This document shows positions 35,387-43,868 of a stretch of 64,000 bases of DNA, piece after piece. Made by a program: the position numbers and the translations under genes. The stretch covers positions 24,261 through 88,260 of the forward strand of contig WGLR01000024.1 of NCBI GenBank assembly GCA_016125475.1, in the 5' to 3' direction. The stretch's first letter is position 1; the number at the start of each line of letters is the position of its first letter. This DNA is from Betaproteobacteria bacterium. GTDB taxonomy: Bacteria; Pseudomonadota; Gammaproteobacteria; Burkholderiales; Ga0077523. The notes under the pieces were generated by a model that saw only the letters and a program-made list of their open reading frames with translations, had not been told where the DNA came from and made no database searches.

Positions 35387-35713
35387 ATGATCTACGAGCT
35401 TCGGATCTACCACTGCATGCCTGGCCGTCTGCCCGACCTGAACAAGCGTTTCGAGACCATCACGCTGAAGCTCTGGGAGAAGCACGGCATCCGCCAGGCG
35501 GGTTTCTGGACAGTGCTCGTGGGTGGGTCCAACGTGGATCTCTACTACATGCTCGAGTGGAAGGACATGGCCGAGCGCGAGCGCCTCTGGAACGCGTTCG
35601 CGACCGATCCGGAGTGGATCGAGAAGCGCGCCGAAACGGAGAAGAACGGGCAGATCGTCGAGAGCATCACGAACATGTTCCTGTCGCCCACGGCCTATTC
35701 GTCGGTCAAGTAG
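35387..35713 (+). CDS. NIPSNAP family protein
   Basis: The 108-residue protein has the ferredoxin-like alpha-beta fold of NIPSNAP: MIYELRIYHCMPGRLP at the start, then FWTVLVGGSNVDLYYMLEW and a C-terminal MFLSPTAYSS. Such small proteins often accompany catabolic genes; their biochemical role is undefined. GAGGGAG precedes the ATG. It lies between the AraD1-type and amidase genes. Confidence 0.85.
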   Translation: MIYELRIYHCMPGRLPDLNKRFETITLKLWEKHGIRQAGFWTVLVGGSNVDLYYMLEWKDMAERERLWNAFATDPEWIEKRAETEKNGQIVESITNMFLSPTAYSSVK

Positions 35714-35801
35714 GCCAGATTCACGAGGTCGCGCGCCGGACACCTGGGTCCGGTGCGGCCGGCTGCCGTCCCCCACCCCACAAGCTACCGGATACCCGCC
35801 C

Positions 35802-37253
35802 ATGGACATCGCCTTCGAACCCGCCCACCGCCTCGCCTCGCTGATTCGTGCCCGCAAGGTCGGATGCCTGGAACTGCTCAGGCACTACCTCGACCGTCGC
35901 AGCCGCATCGACGCCGAAGTCAACGCTGTGTGCGTGCTCGACGAGGACCGCGCGATCAGGCGTGCACGCGCCGCGGACCGCGCGCTGGCGCGAGGCACCG
36001 TGTGGGGCCCGCTGCACGGGGTGCCGATGACCGTGAAGGAATCGTTCGACATCGAGGGGCTGCCGACCACGTGGGGCAGACCGGACATGCGCCGGAACAT
36101 CGCCACGTCGAATGCCGTCGCGGTGGATCGCCTGACCAGCGCCGGGGCCGTGATCTTCGGCAAGACGAACGTGCCCGTGATGCTGTCGGACTGGCAGTCG
36201 TTCAACCCGATCTACGGGACCACGAACAATCCCTGGGATCTCGATCGCATACCGGGCGGATCGTCGGGCGGGGCCGCTGCCGCACTCGCATCCGGGATTA
36301 CGGGCCTCGAGATCGGCAGCGACATCGGTGCGTCGATCCGCGACCCTGCACACTACTGTGGTGTCTACGGACACAAGCCGACGTTCGGAATCTGCTCGGG
36401 CGCGGGTCACCGGCTCCCGCCGTTCCTGACGGGCAACGACATCGCCGTGATCGGGCCGCTCGCGCGGAGCGCGGAGGATCTCGAGATCGTGCTGCAGACC
36501 ATCCTCGGCCCGGATCCCGCGGACGGCGCCGCATGGCAGGTCACCCTGCCCGCCGCACCATCGCGCCCGTGGCGCAAGTGGCGCGTGGCCGTGCTGAAGA
36601 CCGCCCCGTCCGCGCCGGTGGATCGTGCCGTGCAGCAGCGCATCCAGGCCGTGGCGGACTTCGCGGCGAGCCGGGGTGCGAAGGTCAGTGACAAGGCACG
36701 CCCCGCCTTCAACCTGAGCGAGGCGCACCACGTCTTCATCCAGCTGCTGCGCAGTGCGACCTCCCGCACGCTCACCGACCAGGCGTTCACGGCGCTCGCC
36801 AAGCGGGTGCCACGTCTGCGCAAGGGCGCGAAGGACTACGAGTCCTGGATGATCGCGGCCTCGACGATGACGCACCGCGAGTGGCTGCTGCTCGACGAGG
36901 CCCGCACGCGCATGCGGCTCGCGTGGAAGGCGTTCTTCGAGGAGTGGGACGTCCTGCTCTGCCCGCCCGCCGCCACGACCGCGTTCCCGCACAACCAGCA
37001 GGGCGAGCGCTGGGAGCGCATGGTGACCGTGAACGGCAAGCCGCAGCCGTCGACGACGCAGATGTTCTGGGCGGGTTACTCGGGCATGGCCTACCTGCCC
37101 TCGACCGTCGCACCGACCGGACTCGCGCGCGACGGCCTTCCCGTTGGCGTGCAGATCGTCGGACCGCAGTACGGCGACCTCACCTGCATCGCCTTTGCGC
37201 GGATGCTGGAGCGCGAATTCGCGTGCTTCACGCCCCCGCCGACCTACGCGTGA
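35802..37253 (+). CDS. amidase signature family protein
   Basis: The 483-residue enzyme has the amidase-signature Ser-Ser-Lys triad: Lys79 in PMTVKES, the cis-serine Ser154 in GGSSGG and the nucleophile Ser178 in GSDIGASIRDP. The family hydrolyses amide bonds; the nucleophile motif reads GASIR rather than the usual GGSIR, a mild variation. ATG 35802 is the start because it gives the standard N-terminus (FEPAHRLASLIRARKV). It is downstream of NIPSNAP and AraD1 and likely shares their transcript, pointing to catabolism of an amide-bearing compound. Confidence 0.88.
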   Translation: MDIAFEPAHRLASLIRARKVGCLELLRHYLDRRSRIDAEVNAVCVLDEDRAIRRARAADRALARGTVWGPLHGVPMTVKESFDIEGLPTTWGRPDMRRNIATSNAVAVDRLTSAGAVIFGKTNVPVMLSDWQSFNPIYGTTNNPWDLDRIPGGSSGGAAAALASGITGLEIGSDIGASIRDPAHYCGVYGHKPTFGICSGAGHRLPPFLTGNDIAVIGPLARSAEDLEIVLQTILGPDPADGAAWQVTLPAAPSRPWRKWRVAVLKTAPSAPVDRAVQQRIQAVADFAASRGAKVSDKARPAFNLSEAHHVFIQLLRSATSRTLTDQAFTALAKRVPRLRKGAKDYESWMIAASTMTHREWLLLDEARTRMRLAWKAFFEEWDVLLCPPAATTAFPHNQQGERWERMVTVNGKPQPSTTQMFWAGYSGMAYLPSTVAPTGLARDGLPVGVQIVGPQYGDLTCIAFARMLEREFACFTPPPTYA

Positions 37254-37292
37254 GGCCCTGGTACGGACTTCACGGCCGAGGCACGCGAATGT

Positions 37293-38813
37293 TTACATCA
37301 CTTCCTTGATGAGTCGACCGTGACTCGACTGGATCGGGCGCGCGTTCATGTCGTAGACGCGGCTGAAGATGCCGATCTGGGTCCGTGACATCTGCACGGG
37401 CGTGCGCATCACGATCCAGCGCACGCCTTCCGTACACGGCGGCGTCGTGAGCGACCCCATGAAGGTGTAGTAGCCGGCGAACTTGGGCAGCAGGTCCGCC
37501 ACGTTGATCTGCACGCTGTCCCGCTTCTCCTCGAGCCCCACGTCGAGCGGCATGTGGTTCCAGAGGGTCTTCAGGAACTCGTTCTCGTTGCCCGCCATGA
37601 GCAGCACGGCGACGACCGCGATCTCGCCGTCCTTCGCCTGGTGGACGAGGTGCGCGACCATGTCGAAGGCGCGTCCGTTCACACGTTCCTCAGCCGGTCT
37701 GTGGAAGTGGAACTGCTTGAGCTCGTAAGTCTTTTCGCCGACCGTGATCGTGCTGCCCGGCGCATACTTCACGAGCACGGTGTGGCCGTTGTTCACGATG
37801 TCGAGTGGGGTCCGCCGGTAGTTGAACTTGATTCCGTCCAGTTCCACACGCACCCAGTCACGAATGTCGATGGGCGACTGACGCTTGCCCTCGTCGCAGA
37901 GCGCGAAGTCGGGAGACAGCGAAGCCCAGTGCTTGGCGTCCGTCCTGCCGCTGTAGGACCAGTGCACGTCGTGCTTCTTCGCATCGTCGTGGCTGCCTTC
38001 CTTGCCGGCGTCCTTGTCCCCGTGGACGTCCTTGCCCTTCGACGCCTTGGCGTCCCTGTCTCCGTGCTCCGCGGGCGCGTCATGACCCTTCGTGAGCTTC
38101 GACGCCTTCCCGTGGCTCTCGTCCGCTGACTCCGCAGCCTTTCCGCCCTTGTCGGCCTTCTTCTGTGTTTCCGGCGCCTTGTCGGCCGCGGCCTTGCCCG
38201 TGTCCTCCGGCTTCTTCTCCGAAGGCGCAGCGGTGTCCTTCTTGCCGTCTTGCCCCGTCGAATCCTTTCTGTCGTCGACCGGGGCCGGCTTCCCGTCGGG
38301 GGAAGACGCGTCGCCGGGCGTCTTCGGCGACTCCTTCACCGGGGTGGTAGCCGTCGGCGCCGCGTTCGAGGCGAGGACCGTGGCCTGGACCTGCGGCTTC
38401 GCCTTCCGGACGGGCTTCGGCCGGACCTTGCAGACCATCGCGAGCATGCGCTCGCGCGGGGTATCCGGCACGACCGGCTGAGGCAGTTCGGAGCCCTCGA
38501 CGTTCTGACGCAGCACCTCGCGGTCGCTGGAGTAGGAGAACGCGCGCACGAGCGGCACGACGGTCCGGCGCACGCAGTCGTATTTCATGAGCGTCCTGGC
38601 GACCCGGAACTCGACGTCTCCACTGGACACCCCGACGGTGCCGGGCGCGTAGGTCGTCCGGTCCCAGGCCAGCACGGCGTCCCCGCGCCGGCTGATGCTC
38701 CCCTTGTCGAGTTCCAGTGAAATGCCTGCCTCGTCCGAAATGCGCACCCATTTGGCCGCGTGCGCGGGAAGGAGGACGAGGGACAGAAGCAGGAGAAAGC
38801 CGATGTGACGCAT
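37293..38813 (-). CDS. alpha-carbonic anhydrase fused to an N-terminal adhesin-E-like domain
   Basis: The 506-residue exported protein has three parts. A signal peptide (1-19) leads into a beta domain (about 20-130, KWVRISDEAGISLELDK) like the surface-adhesin E-type domain. A low-complexity linker rich in Lys, Asp, Ala, Gly and His follows (about 131-282). An alpha-type carbonic anhydrase (about 285-506) ends it. The zinc ligands are His369 and His371 in QFHFHRP and His388 in AHLVHQ, the proton-shuttle His344 is in NNGHTVL, and Cys306 with Cys460 (TTPPCTEG) match the conserved disulphide. The catalytic set is intact, so periplasmic CO2 hydration is likely. Confidence 0.9.
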   Translation of the reverse strand: MRHIGFLLLLSLVLLPAHAAKWVRISDEAGISLELDKGSISRRGDAVLAWDRTTYAPGTVGVSSGDVEFRVARTLMKYDCVRRTVVPLVRAFSYSSDREVLRQNVEGSELPQPVVPDTPRERMLAMVCKVRPKPVRKAKPQVQATVLASNAAPTATTPVKESPKTPGDASSPDGKPAPVDDRKDSTGQDGKKDTAAPSEKKPEDTGKAAADKAPETQKKADKGGKAAESADESHGKASKLTKGHDAPAEHGDRDAKASKGKDVHGDKDAGKEGSHDDAKKHDVHWSYSGRTDAKHWASLSPDFALCDEGKRQSPIDIRDWVRVELDGIKFNYRRTPLDIVNNGHTVLVKYAPGSTITVGEKTYELKQFHFHRPAEERVNGRAFDMVAHLVHQAKDGEIAVVAVLLMAGNENEFLKTLWNHMPLDVGLEEKRDSVQINVADLLPKFAGYYTFMGSLTTPPCTEGVRWIVMRTPVQMSRTQIGIFSRVYDMNARPIQSSHGRLIKEVM

Positions 38814-39015
38814 GAGCCTGGGAGTGTGCTGGTTTCAGACAATTGACTGATTTATCGGCGTTCACGCCCGGTAATTAACCCGCAATTCAGGGGCCGCCGG
38901 ATGCCTGCCGTCCACCCGCCTCCGCGACGGCCGATCCGGACGGGAGCGTTCCTTTTGGCTCCGAATCGGGCCGCGTTCGGCGAAATTGCGCGTTTTCTCC
39001 ACTGCGACAGTCACG

Positions 39016-39021
39016 TAGAAT
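39016..39021 (+). promoter_or_regulatory. possible -10 box of the aroG promoter
   Basis: TAGAAT lies 52 bases before the aroG ATG. No clear -35 hexamer is visible at 17 bases. Weak evidence. Confidence 0.25.
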
Positions 39022-39072
39022 CGGCGGTCCCGCCGCACGGCGGCACCTCGTCGTCTCCCGGAAGCCAAGGTC

Positions 39073-40176
39073 ATGGAAGAGAAACTGCTCTACAACGTCA
39101 ACGTCGTCGCCCAGGACGTCCTCGCATCCCCCGAGGAGATCAAGCGCCGCATCCCCATCACCGACCGCGCGGAACAGGTGGTGCTGGAGGGTCGCCGGGT
39201 CGCCGAACGCATCCTGGACCGCGAGGACCCGAGGCTGCTGATCGTCGTCGGCCCCTGCTCGATTCACGATCCGGTCGCAGCGCTCGACTACGCACGCCGG
39301 CTCAGGAAGCTCGCGGACGAGGTGAGCGACAGCCTTTTCCTCGTGATGCGCGTCTACTTCGAGAAGCCGCGCACGACCACGGGCTGGAAGGGACTGATCA
39401 ACGATCCGCACATGAACGACTCGTTCGACATCGAGCACGGCCTCCAGCTCGCGCGGAACACCCTGCTCGAGATCAACGAACTGGGTCTGCCCACGGGCAC
39501 CGAGGCACTGGACCCGATCAGCCCGCAGTATCTCGGCGATCTCGTCTCGTGGAGCGCCATCGGCGCACGCACGACCGAATCCCAGACCCACCGCGAAATG
39601 GCGAGCGGACTCTCCACCCCGGTAGGCTTCAAGAACGGCACCGACGGCGGCCTGCAGGTCGCGATCAATGCGCTGCATTCGGTCTCGCGCCCGCACAGCT
39701 TTCTCGGCATCAATCCCCGCGGGGAAGCCTCGATCATCCGCACGAAGGGCAACCGGTACGGTCACATCGTGCTGCGCGGCGGATCCAAGGGCCCGAACTA
39801 CGATTCGGTCACGATCGCGCTGGTCGAGAAGGAACTGCACAAGAACAAGCTGCCCGCGAACATCATCGTCGACTGCAGCCATGCGAACTCCAACAAGGAC
39901 CCCGCCCTGCAGCCGCTCGTGCTGCAGGACATCACGAACCAGATCGTCGAGGGCAACCAGTCGATCGTGGGTGCGATGCTCGAGAGCAATCTCGGATTCG
40001 GCAACCAGTCGATTCCGAGCGACCTGTCGGAACTGAAATACGGCGTGTCGGTCACCGACGGGTGCCTGGAGTGGGAGCGTACCGAGGCCGCGCTGCGCGA
40101 GATGCATTCCCGCCTCGTGGAGGTCCTGCCCAAGCGCCTCGAACACGCGGGCGGCGAAGTGGTGAGCCTGCGGTAA
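39073..40176 (+). CDS. aroG: 3-deoxy-7-phosphoheptulonate synthase (class I)
   Basis: The 367-residue enzyme joins phosphoenolpyruvate and erythrose 4-phosphate, the first step of aromatic amino acid synthesis. It has the class I features VVGPCSIHDP, VYFEKPRTTTGWKGLINDP, GARTTESQTHREMASGLS and IVDCSHANSNKD, with the metal-binding Cys and His of those motifs. Length is that of E. coli AroG. The start ATG is preceded by AAGG. It is divergent from the carbonic anhydrase. Which amino acid inhibits it cannot be told from sequence here. Confidence 0.96.
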   Translation: MEEKLLYNVNVVAQDVLASPEEIKRRIPITDRAEQVVLEGRRVAERILDREDPRLLIVVGPCSIHDPVAALDYARRLRKLADEVSDSLFLVMRVYFEKPRTTTGWKGLINDPHMNDSFDIEHGLQLARNTLLEINELGLPTGTEALDPISPQYLGDLVSWSAIGARTTESQTHREMASGLSTPVGFKNGTDGGLQVAINALHSVSRPHSFLGINPRGEASIIRTKGNRYGHIVLRGGSKGPNYDSVTIALVEKELHKNKLPANIIVDCSHANSNKDPALQPLVLQDITNQIVEGNQSIVGAMLESNLGFGNQSIPSDLSELKYGVSVTDGCLEWERTEAALREMHSRLVEVLPKRLEHAGGEVVSLR

Positions 40177-40196
40177 GGCGACGCCGGCGGTGCGGA

Positions 40197-40221
40197 AGCG
40201 CGGGCTCCCGAGGCCCGCGCT
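40197..40221. terminator. hairpin between convergent aroG and lipoprotein genes
   Basis: AGCGCGGGC and GCCCGCGCT form a perfect 9-bp stem with a 7-base loop, 21 bases after the aroG stop and reaching the last bases of the convergent gene. Likely bidirectional; no T tract. Confidence 0.5.
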
Positions 40222-40618
40222 ACCTGCAGTCGATCACCCCGCAGTATTCCTCGTCGCTGATCCTCTCCGCCCAGCGGTCTGCCGCCGCCAGAGAGATCCG
40301 CGTCGCCTTGAGGACGACCTTGCAGCCGAGTTCCGTGTCCTCTCCCAGGGCACTTCGGCCTGCCTTCTCCCGGTCGGCGATCACGGCCGGGTCGATGTCG
40401 AGCCATTCGGAAGCAGCCGTGAAGTTCTGCTTCCAGAGTGACGCATGCTCCGCGAGGACCTTCGGGTCCGCGTCGCAGCGCTCCAGGGCTTCCTGGAACT
40501 GTGCCGTGCGGTACGCCAGCTTGTAGATTTCGCGACGCGTGGACTCCGCACGGAAGTCCCCACACCCCTGAAGGGAAAGCGTCGCACTCAGTACCAGCAG
40601 CGGGAAGAACCACCTCAT
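40220..40618 (-). CDS. small hypothetical lipoprotein
   Basis: The 132-residue protein has a lipoprotein signal with lipobox LSLQGC (Cys19) and a helical mature part with four cysteines besides the lipid-bearing one (in ALERCDAD, ELGCKVV, EEYCGVIDC). I do not recognise the family. It lies 122 bases below an exported hypothetical gene on the same strand. The stop lies in the terminator hairpin. Confidence 0.7.
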   Translation of the reverse strand: MRWFFPLLVLSATLSLQGCGDFRAESTRREIYKLAYRTAQFQEALERCDADPKVLAEHASLWKQNFTAASEWLDIDPAVIADREKAGRSALGEDTELGCKVVLKATRISLAAADRWAERISDEEYCGVIDCR

Positions 40619-40740
40619 CCGTTTTCGGGTCAGCGAGTTGAAGATGCCAGTGAGGCTTATCGGCAGCTTCGCTGGTCGCTGGAGAGCCGGTCGGCTCGCG
40701 TGCGGGCGCGAGCCCGGGCGAGGTGGCTCCGGAGCGGCCG

Positions 40741-41241
40741 CTACTTCAGCTCGTAGTGCCCGTCGTGCAGGTGGGAAATGCCGGCACCGGCAGGATTGAG
40801 TGTCACGTCGAACCTGTTGGACCCGCGCATGCCCGCGTACTTGCCGGTTCCGTCGTACCAGACGTTGTCGCCGTTCATGCGATTCATGGGGCCCCCGTGG
40901 TTCGACCAGCGGCTGTACGCCTTGTCACCGTCCCCGTCGGTCGCGATGCAGTAGCCGTGCGCAGCCGATTCCCGGCCATCCAGATAGATGTCGTTGAAAC
41001 CGATGCACGTGACCGTCGCGCCGTCCAGGAACCCGCCCGGCGTCCCGGACATGAGCGGCCCGCTGAACTCCCCGACGAACACCAGGTGTCCCTTGTCGAC
41101 TTCCGTGGTCTTTCCGACTCCGTACCAGCCGTACTTTCCCGAGATGGGGCCCTGCTTCGGGAGATCGCCCGCGAACGCGGGCAGTGCACACGCAACCGAT
41201 CCGACGATACCGACCACCGCAACGACGCCGAACATCTTCAT
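40741..41241 (-). CDS. small exported hypothetical protein
   Basis: The 166-residue protein has a signal peptide (residues 1-23, ending PAFAGDL) and a beta-rich mature part with repeated Gly and aromatic residues (GKYGWYGVG, DGTGKYAGMRG). I do not recognise it; the pattern resembles a small beta-barrel or sandwich. AAGGAGG stands seven bases before ATG 41241, an ideal ribosome site, suggesting strong expression. It is below the PAS-LuxR regulator gene (164 bases apart, same strand), which may control it. Confidence 0.75.
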   Translation of the reverse strand: MKMFGVVAVVGIVGSVACALPAFAGDLPKQGPISGKYGWYGVGKTTEVDKGHLVFVGEFSGPLMSGTPGGFLDGATVTCIGFNDIYLDGRESAAHGYCIATDGDGDKAYSRWSNHGGPMNRMNGDNVWYDGTGKYAGMRGSNRFDVTLNPAGAGISHLHDGHYELK

Positions 41242-41405
41242 GACGAGACCTCCTTCGTGATGGAATGGGCAGGCCGGACCCAGATCGGAGCGGGTCGACC
41301 TTTCGTCTCGTGCGCGGACACGAACTGCCCCGCACGTGATCCGCACAGTGCCGCCGGCACGCACGGGTGTCATCACCCGGACGGACGACGGCAGCGGACG
41401 GACTT

Positions 41406-42026
41406 TCAGTGGACCAGCGGCATCAGCAGCCGGAGCAGATCGGTCTGACGGTGTGTGCCCGTCTTTTCAAGCACGTGCGCGAGCTGGGACTTCACAGTGT
41501 TGCGCGTCACGCGCTTCGCACGTGCGTGCTCTTCCAGCGTTGCCCCCTGCAGCAGCGCACTTGCGAGGTCCGCCTCGGCCGGCGTGAGCCGGAACATCGC
41601 GCGCAGCGCGTCCTTCGACGGACCGAACGGTGACTCGGGCTCATGAAGCAGCACGCAGAGCCGTACGCTCTGAGCCATCGCGAACGCGCGGGCCTGGACC
41701 ATGAGTGGCGCACGCGTGCTCGCACGGGTCAGCCCGCAAAACGCCCAGCGTTCGCTTCGCCCCGCGTGCAACCCCACGGCACGCGAGAACAGGCCGTCCA
41801 GCTCGCGCTGCCCGTCGGGGCAGTTCGCCCGGCATCGGCCTGCCTGGTCGATCACCAGCGGATCGCGCCGGCCGAGGACGGAGTGCCCCCGCTGATTGAG
41901 ACTCACGAGTTCCTGATCGGCGTTCACGACCAGCACGCCGAGTGGCAACGCATCGGACAGGACCTGCAGCAGGATGCCTTCGTCGACGCTCCGCGAATGA
42001 TCACCGGTGACGTGTGCGGCATTCAT
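41406..42026 (-). CDS. PAS-like LuxR-family transcriptional regulator
   Basis: The 206-residue regulator has an N-terminal PAS-like sensor (about residues 14-125; LPLGVLVVNADQELVSLN) and a C-terminal LuxR helix-turn-helix (about 145-206; LTPAEADLASALLQGAT, RVTRNTVKSQLAHVLEK). There is no receiver domain and no kinase beside it. Two cysteines in GRCRANCPDG sit in the sensor loop. ATG 42026 has GGAGGGG upstream. The direct repeats TTACGAAT and TTACGGAT at 42101-42119 lie 75 bases before it and may be its binding sites. Confidence 0.82.
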   Translation of the reverse strand: MNAAHVTGDHSRSVDEGILLQVLSDALPLGVLVVNADQELVSLNQRGHSVLGRRDPLVIDQAGRCRANCPDGQRELDGLFSRAVGLHAGRSERWAFCGLTRASTRAPLMVQARAFAMAQSVRLCVLLHEPESPFGPSKDALRAMFRLTPAEADLASALLQGATLEEHARAKRVTRNTVKSQLAHVLEKTGTHRQTDLLRLLMPLVH

Positions 42027-42190
42027 GTACCCCTCCCTTCTTGTCGGTTGATTGTCGGGCCAGCCGGAATGACACGCTTGCCACTGTAGGGGACGGGGAC
42101 TTACGAATGAGTTACGGATAGTCGGTCTTCGGCGACTCCGGGGGGCCGGAGCGTGCTGGTGCTGCAGTGCGATCGGCGACGGAGAACAGG

Positions 42191-42219
42191 TGACCGGAAC
42201 GGGGCGAGTGGGATAGAAT
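42191..42219 (+). promoter_or_regulatory. promoter of tRNA-Ser
   Basis: A TGACCG -35-like element (42191-42196), a 17-base spacer and TAGAAT -10 (42214-42219) lie 23 bases before the tRNA. Transcription would start near 42226. Confidence 0.55.
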
Positions 42220-42241
42220 CCGCGCCTCGCCCGAGGGCCGC

Positions 42242-42332
<91 letters not shown>

Positions 42333-42340
42333 AGAACCAT

Positions 42341-42360
42341 GACACCCCGCAAGGGGTGTC
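42341..42360 (+). terminator. tRNA terminator hairpin
   Basis: GACACCCC and GGGGTGTC form a perfect 8-bp stem around GCAA, eight bases after the tRNA CCA. The next bases are GTCGTTTG, a weak T-rich run. Confidence 0.6.
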
Positions 42361-42787
42361 GTCGTTTGCGGGGTACGGGTGGAGTGAGAACCCGCCGGGT
42401 TCGACCACGAAGCACCGCTTCGTGGGACGCCGCTCGCGGGGGTACCGGGGCTTGTCCGAGGGATGACGGAATCGCCTCGAGGCGGGACCGGGAGAATCCC
42501 ACCCTCCCTGTCAGGAACATGTTTCCCGGATCGACCCGCTGACCCGGGGGGCATGCGCACTCATCGCCAGCCATGACTCCGGCAGGCAGCGTCCCGAATC
42601 CCGGCGACCTGCGCCGTTCTTTCATGTCACGCATGTGGTTGAAGCAGCCGCTCACCGTGGATCGGGCACTCCCCGACGCCCGCTTACCCGTACTTCCACA
42701 GCATCGTCAACGGTTGTATCCTCTTTTCAAAAGCACAAATGCCGAACGCGGTGAATCTGGATCGGCGCCTGTTCTTCGGGAGGGGCC
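42361..42787. other. 427-base region below tRNA-Ser, no gene
   Basis: No convincing gene lies here. It contains a perfect 9-bp hairpin at 42405-42425 (CCACGAAGC, loop ACC) and a degenerate copy of the tRNA 3' end with its flank at 42491-42521. The last bases carry the ribosome site GGGAGGGG for the next gene. Confidence 0.5.
42491..42521 (+). repeat. degenerate direct repeat of the tRNA-Ser 3' end
   Basis: The block GAATCCCACCCTC is identical to the tRNA T-arm and acceptor (42313-42325), and the next bases remain similar through the CCA and beyond into the flank (AGAACCATG against GGAACATG). The copies are 180 bases apart. Confidence 0.6.
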
Positions 42788-43819
42788 ATGCGGACCTGCA
42801 TGCGCACTGCGACGGGAAATCTCACGAACGATCCCGGTCGGCAAAGCCGCCTTGGCGCGTCGATCTGGGCCGTCGTCGCAATCCTCGTTGGCGCCTTGGG
42901 GTCCCCGCCCGCATCGGCCGTGTTTGCGCCAGCCCCGCTCACCGGCTTCCCGGTAGTGAACCCATCCAACGGCCTCAGCGCCGTCCGTGCCCACGTCAGC
43001 AATTCCGCAGTCACGTTCGGCGGCATCGATTCCTTCTCGGAGACGATGACGGTATTCGGTGACGACCTGACCGACTCGGCCACCGAGGGCTCCGTCAACA
43101 CGTCACGTCCGGCAGCACCCTTCGAGGCCTGGCAGGCCACTGCCGTTGCCACCGGCACGGCTGAATTCGGCAAGCTGCGGGGCTCCACGTTCGCCAGGCT
43201 GGTGGGTGGGCAGACGAGTGCGAGTGCGAATATCACCCTCCTGTTCATCGACCGCATCACCATCACGGGCGCGGGACTCGACGAGTCGATTCCATTCGAC
43301 ATCGACTGGAAGGCCGACGGTCAGGCGACCCGCACGACCAACCCCCTGCTGCCACCGGGCCAGGGCCTGTCGGCGTCCGCCATCGCGGAATTCTGGATCT
43401 GGCCGGACATTGGGCCGCTGCCATCCGCTGGCCAGTCCTTCAATGTCGTCCGCTACTCGCGTTCCGTCACGAGCGTGAACGACTTCGCAACCGGGACGAA
43501 ATTCGAACAGGTGGAACTCCCCGTTGCGACGAACTGGTGGATCGCCGGCCAGCTGACGCTGAATGCCGGCGGGTCGGTCAGCGCGTCGTTCTGGGCCCCG
43601 AACGCAGGAGACGCCGGCATCACGGCCACCGCCGACTGGTCGGACACTGTCGAACTGTTCATCGACCCGAGCCCCGGGGCCCCGGAGGGTATCTCGCTGA
43701 TTTCGGCGAGCGGCAAGGACTACGCGACGCCCGCGGCTGCCGTTCCGGAGCCTCGCACGTACACCTTGCTTGCCGCGGGACTCGTCGTCATGGGATGGTC
43801 GGCACGCCGAAGGAAGTAG
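42788..43819 (+). CDS. PEP-CTERM sorting-domain surface protein
   Basis: The 343-residue exported protein has a signal peptide with a long basic n-region (hydrophobic core near residues 26-40, ending PASAVF) and a C-terminal PEP-CTERM tail (VPEPRTYTLLAAG, hydrophobic helix, then ARRRK). The middle is beta-rich with many Thr, Ser and Gly and no domain I know. ATG 42788 has a strong GGGAGGGG. It is the second PEP-CTERM protein of the window and unrelated in sequence to the first. It needs an exosortase not seen here. Confidence 0.88.
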   Translation: MRTCMRTATGNLTNDPGRQSRLGASIWAVVAILVGALGSPPASAVFAPAPLTGFPVVNPSNGLSAVRAHVSNSAVTFGGIDSFSETMTVFGDDLTDSATEGSVNTSRPAAPFEAWQATAVATGTAEFGKLRGSTFARLVGGQTSASANITLLFIDRITITGAGLDESIPFDIDWKADGQATRTTNPLLPPGQGLSASAIAEFWIWPDIGPLPSAGQSFNVVRYSRSVTSVNDFATGTKFEQVELPVATNWWIAGQLTLNAGGSVSASFWAPNAGDAGITATADWSDTVELFIDPSPGAPEGISLISASGKDYATPAAAVPEPRTYTLLAAGLVVMGWSARRRK

Positions 43820-43868
43820 TGGATCGGCCTCGCGACTTCCGCGCCAGATGCGACGAGTCCGATGTGCG

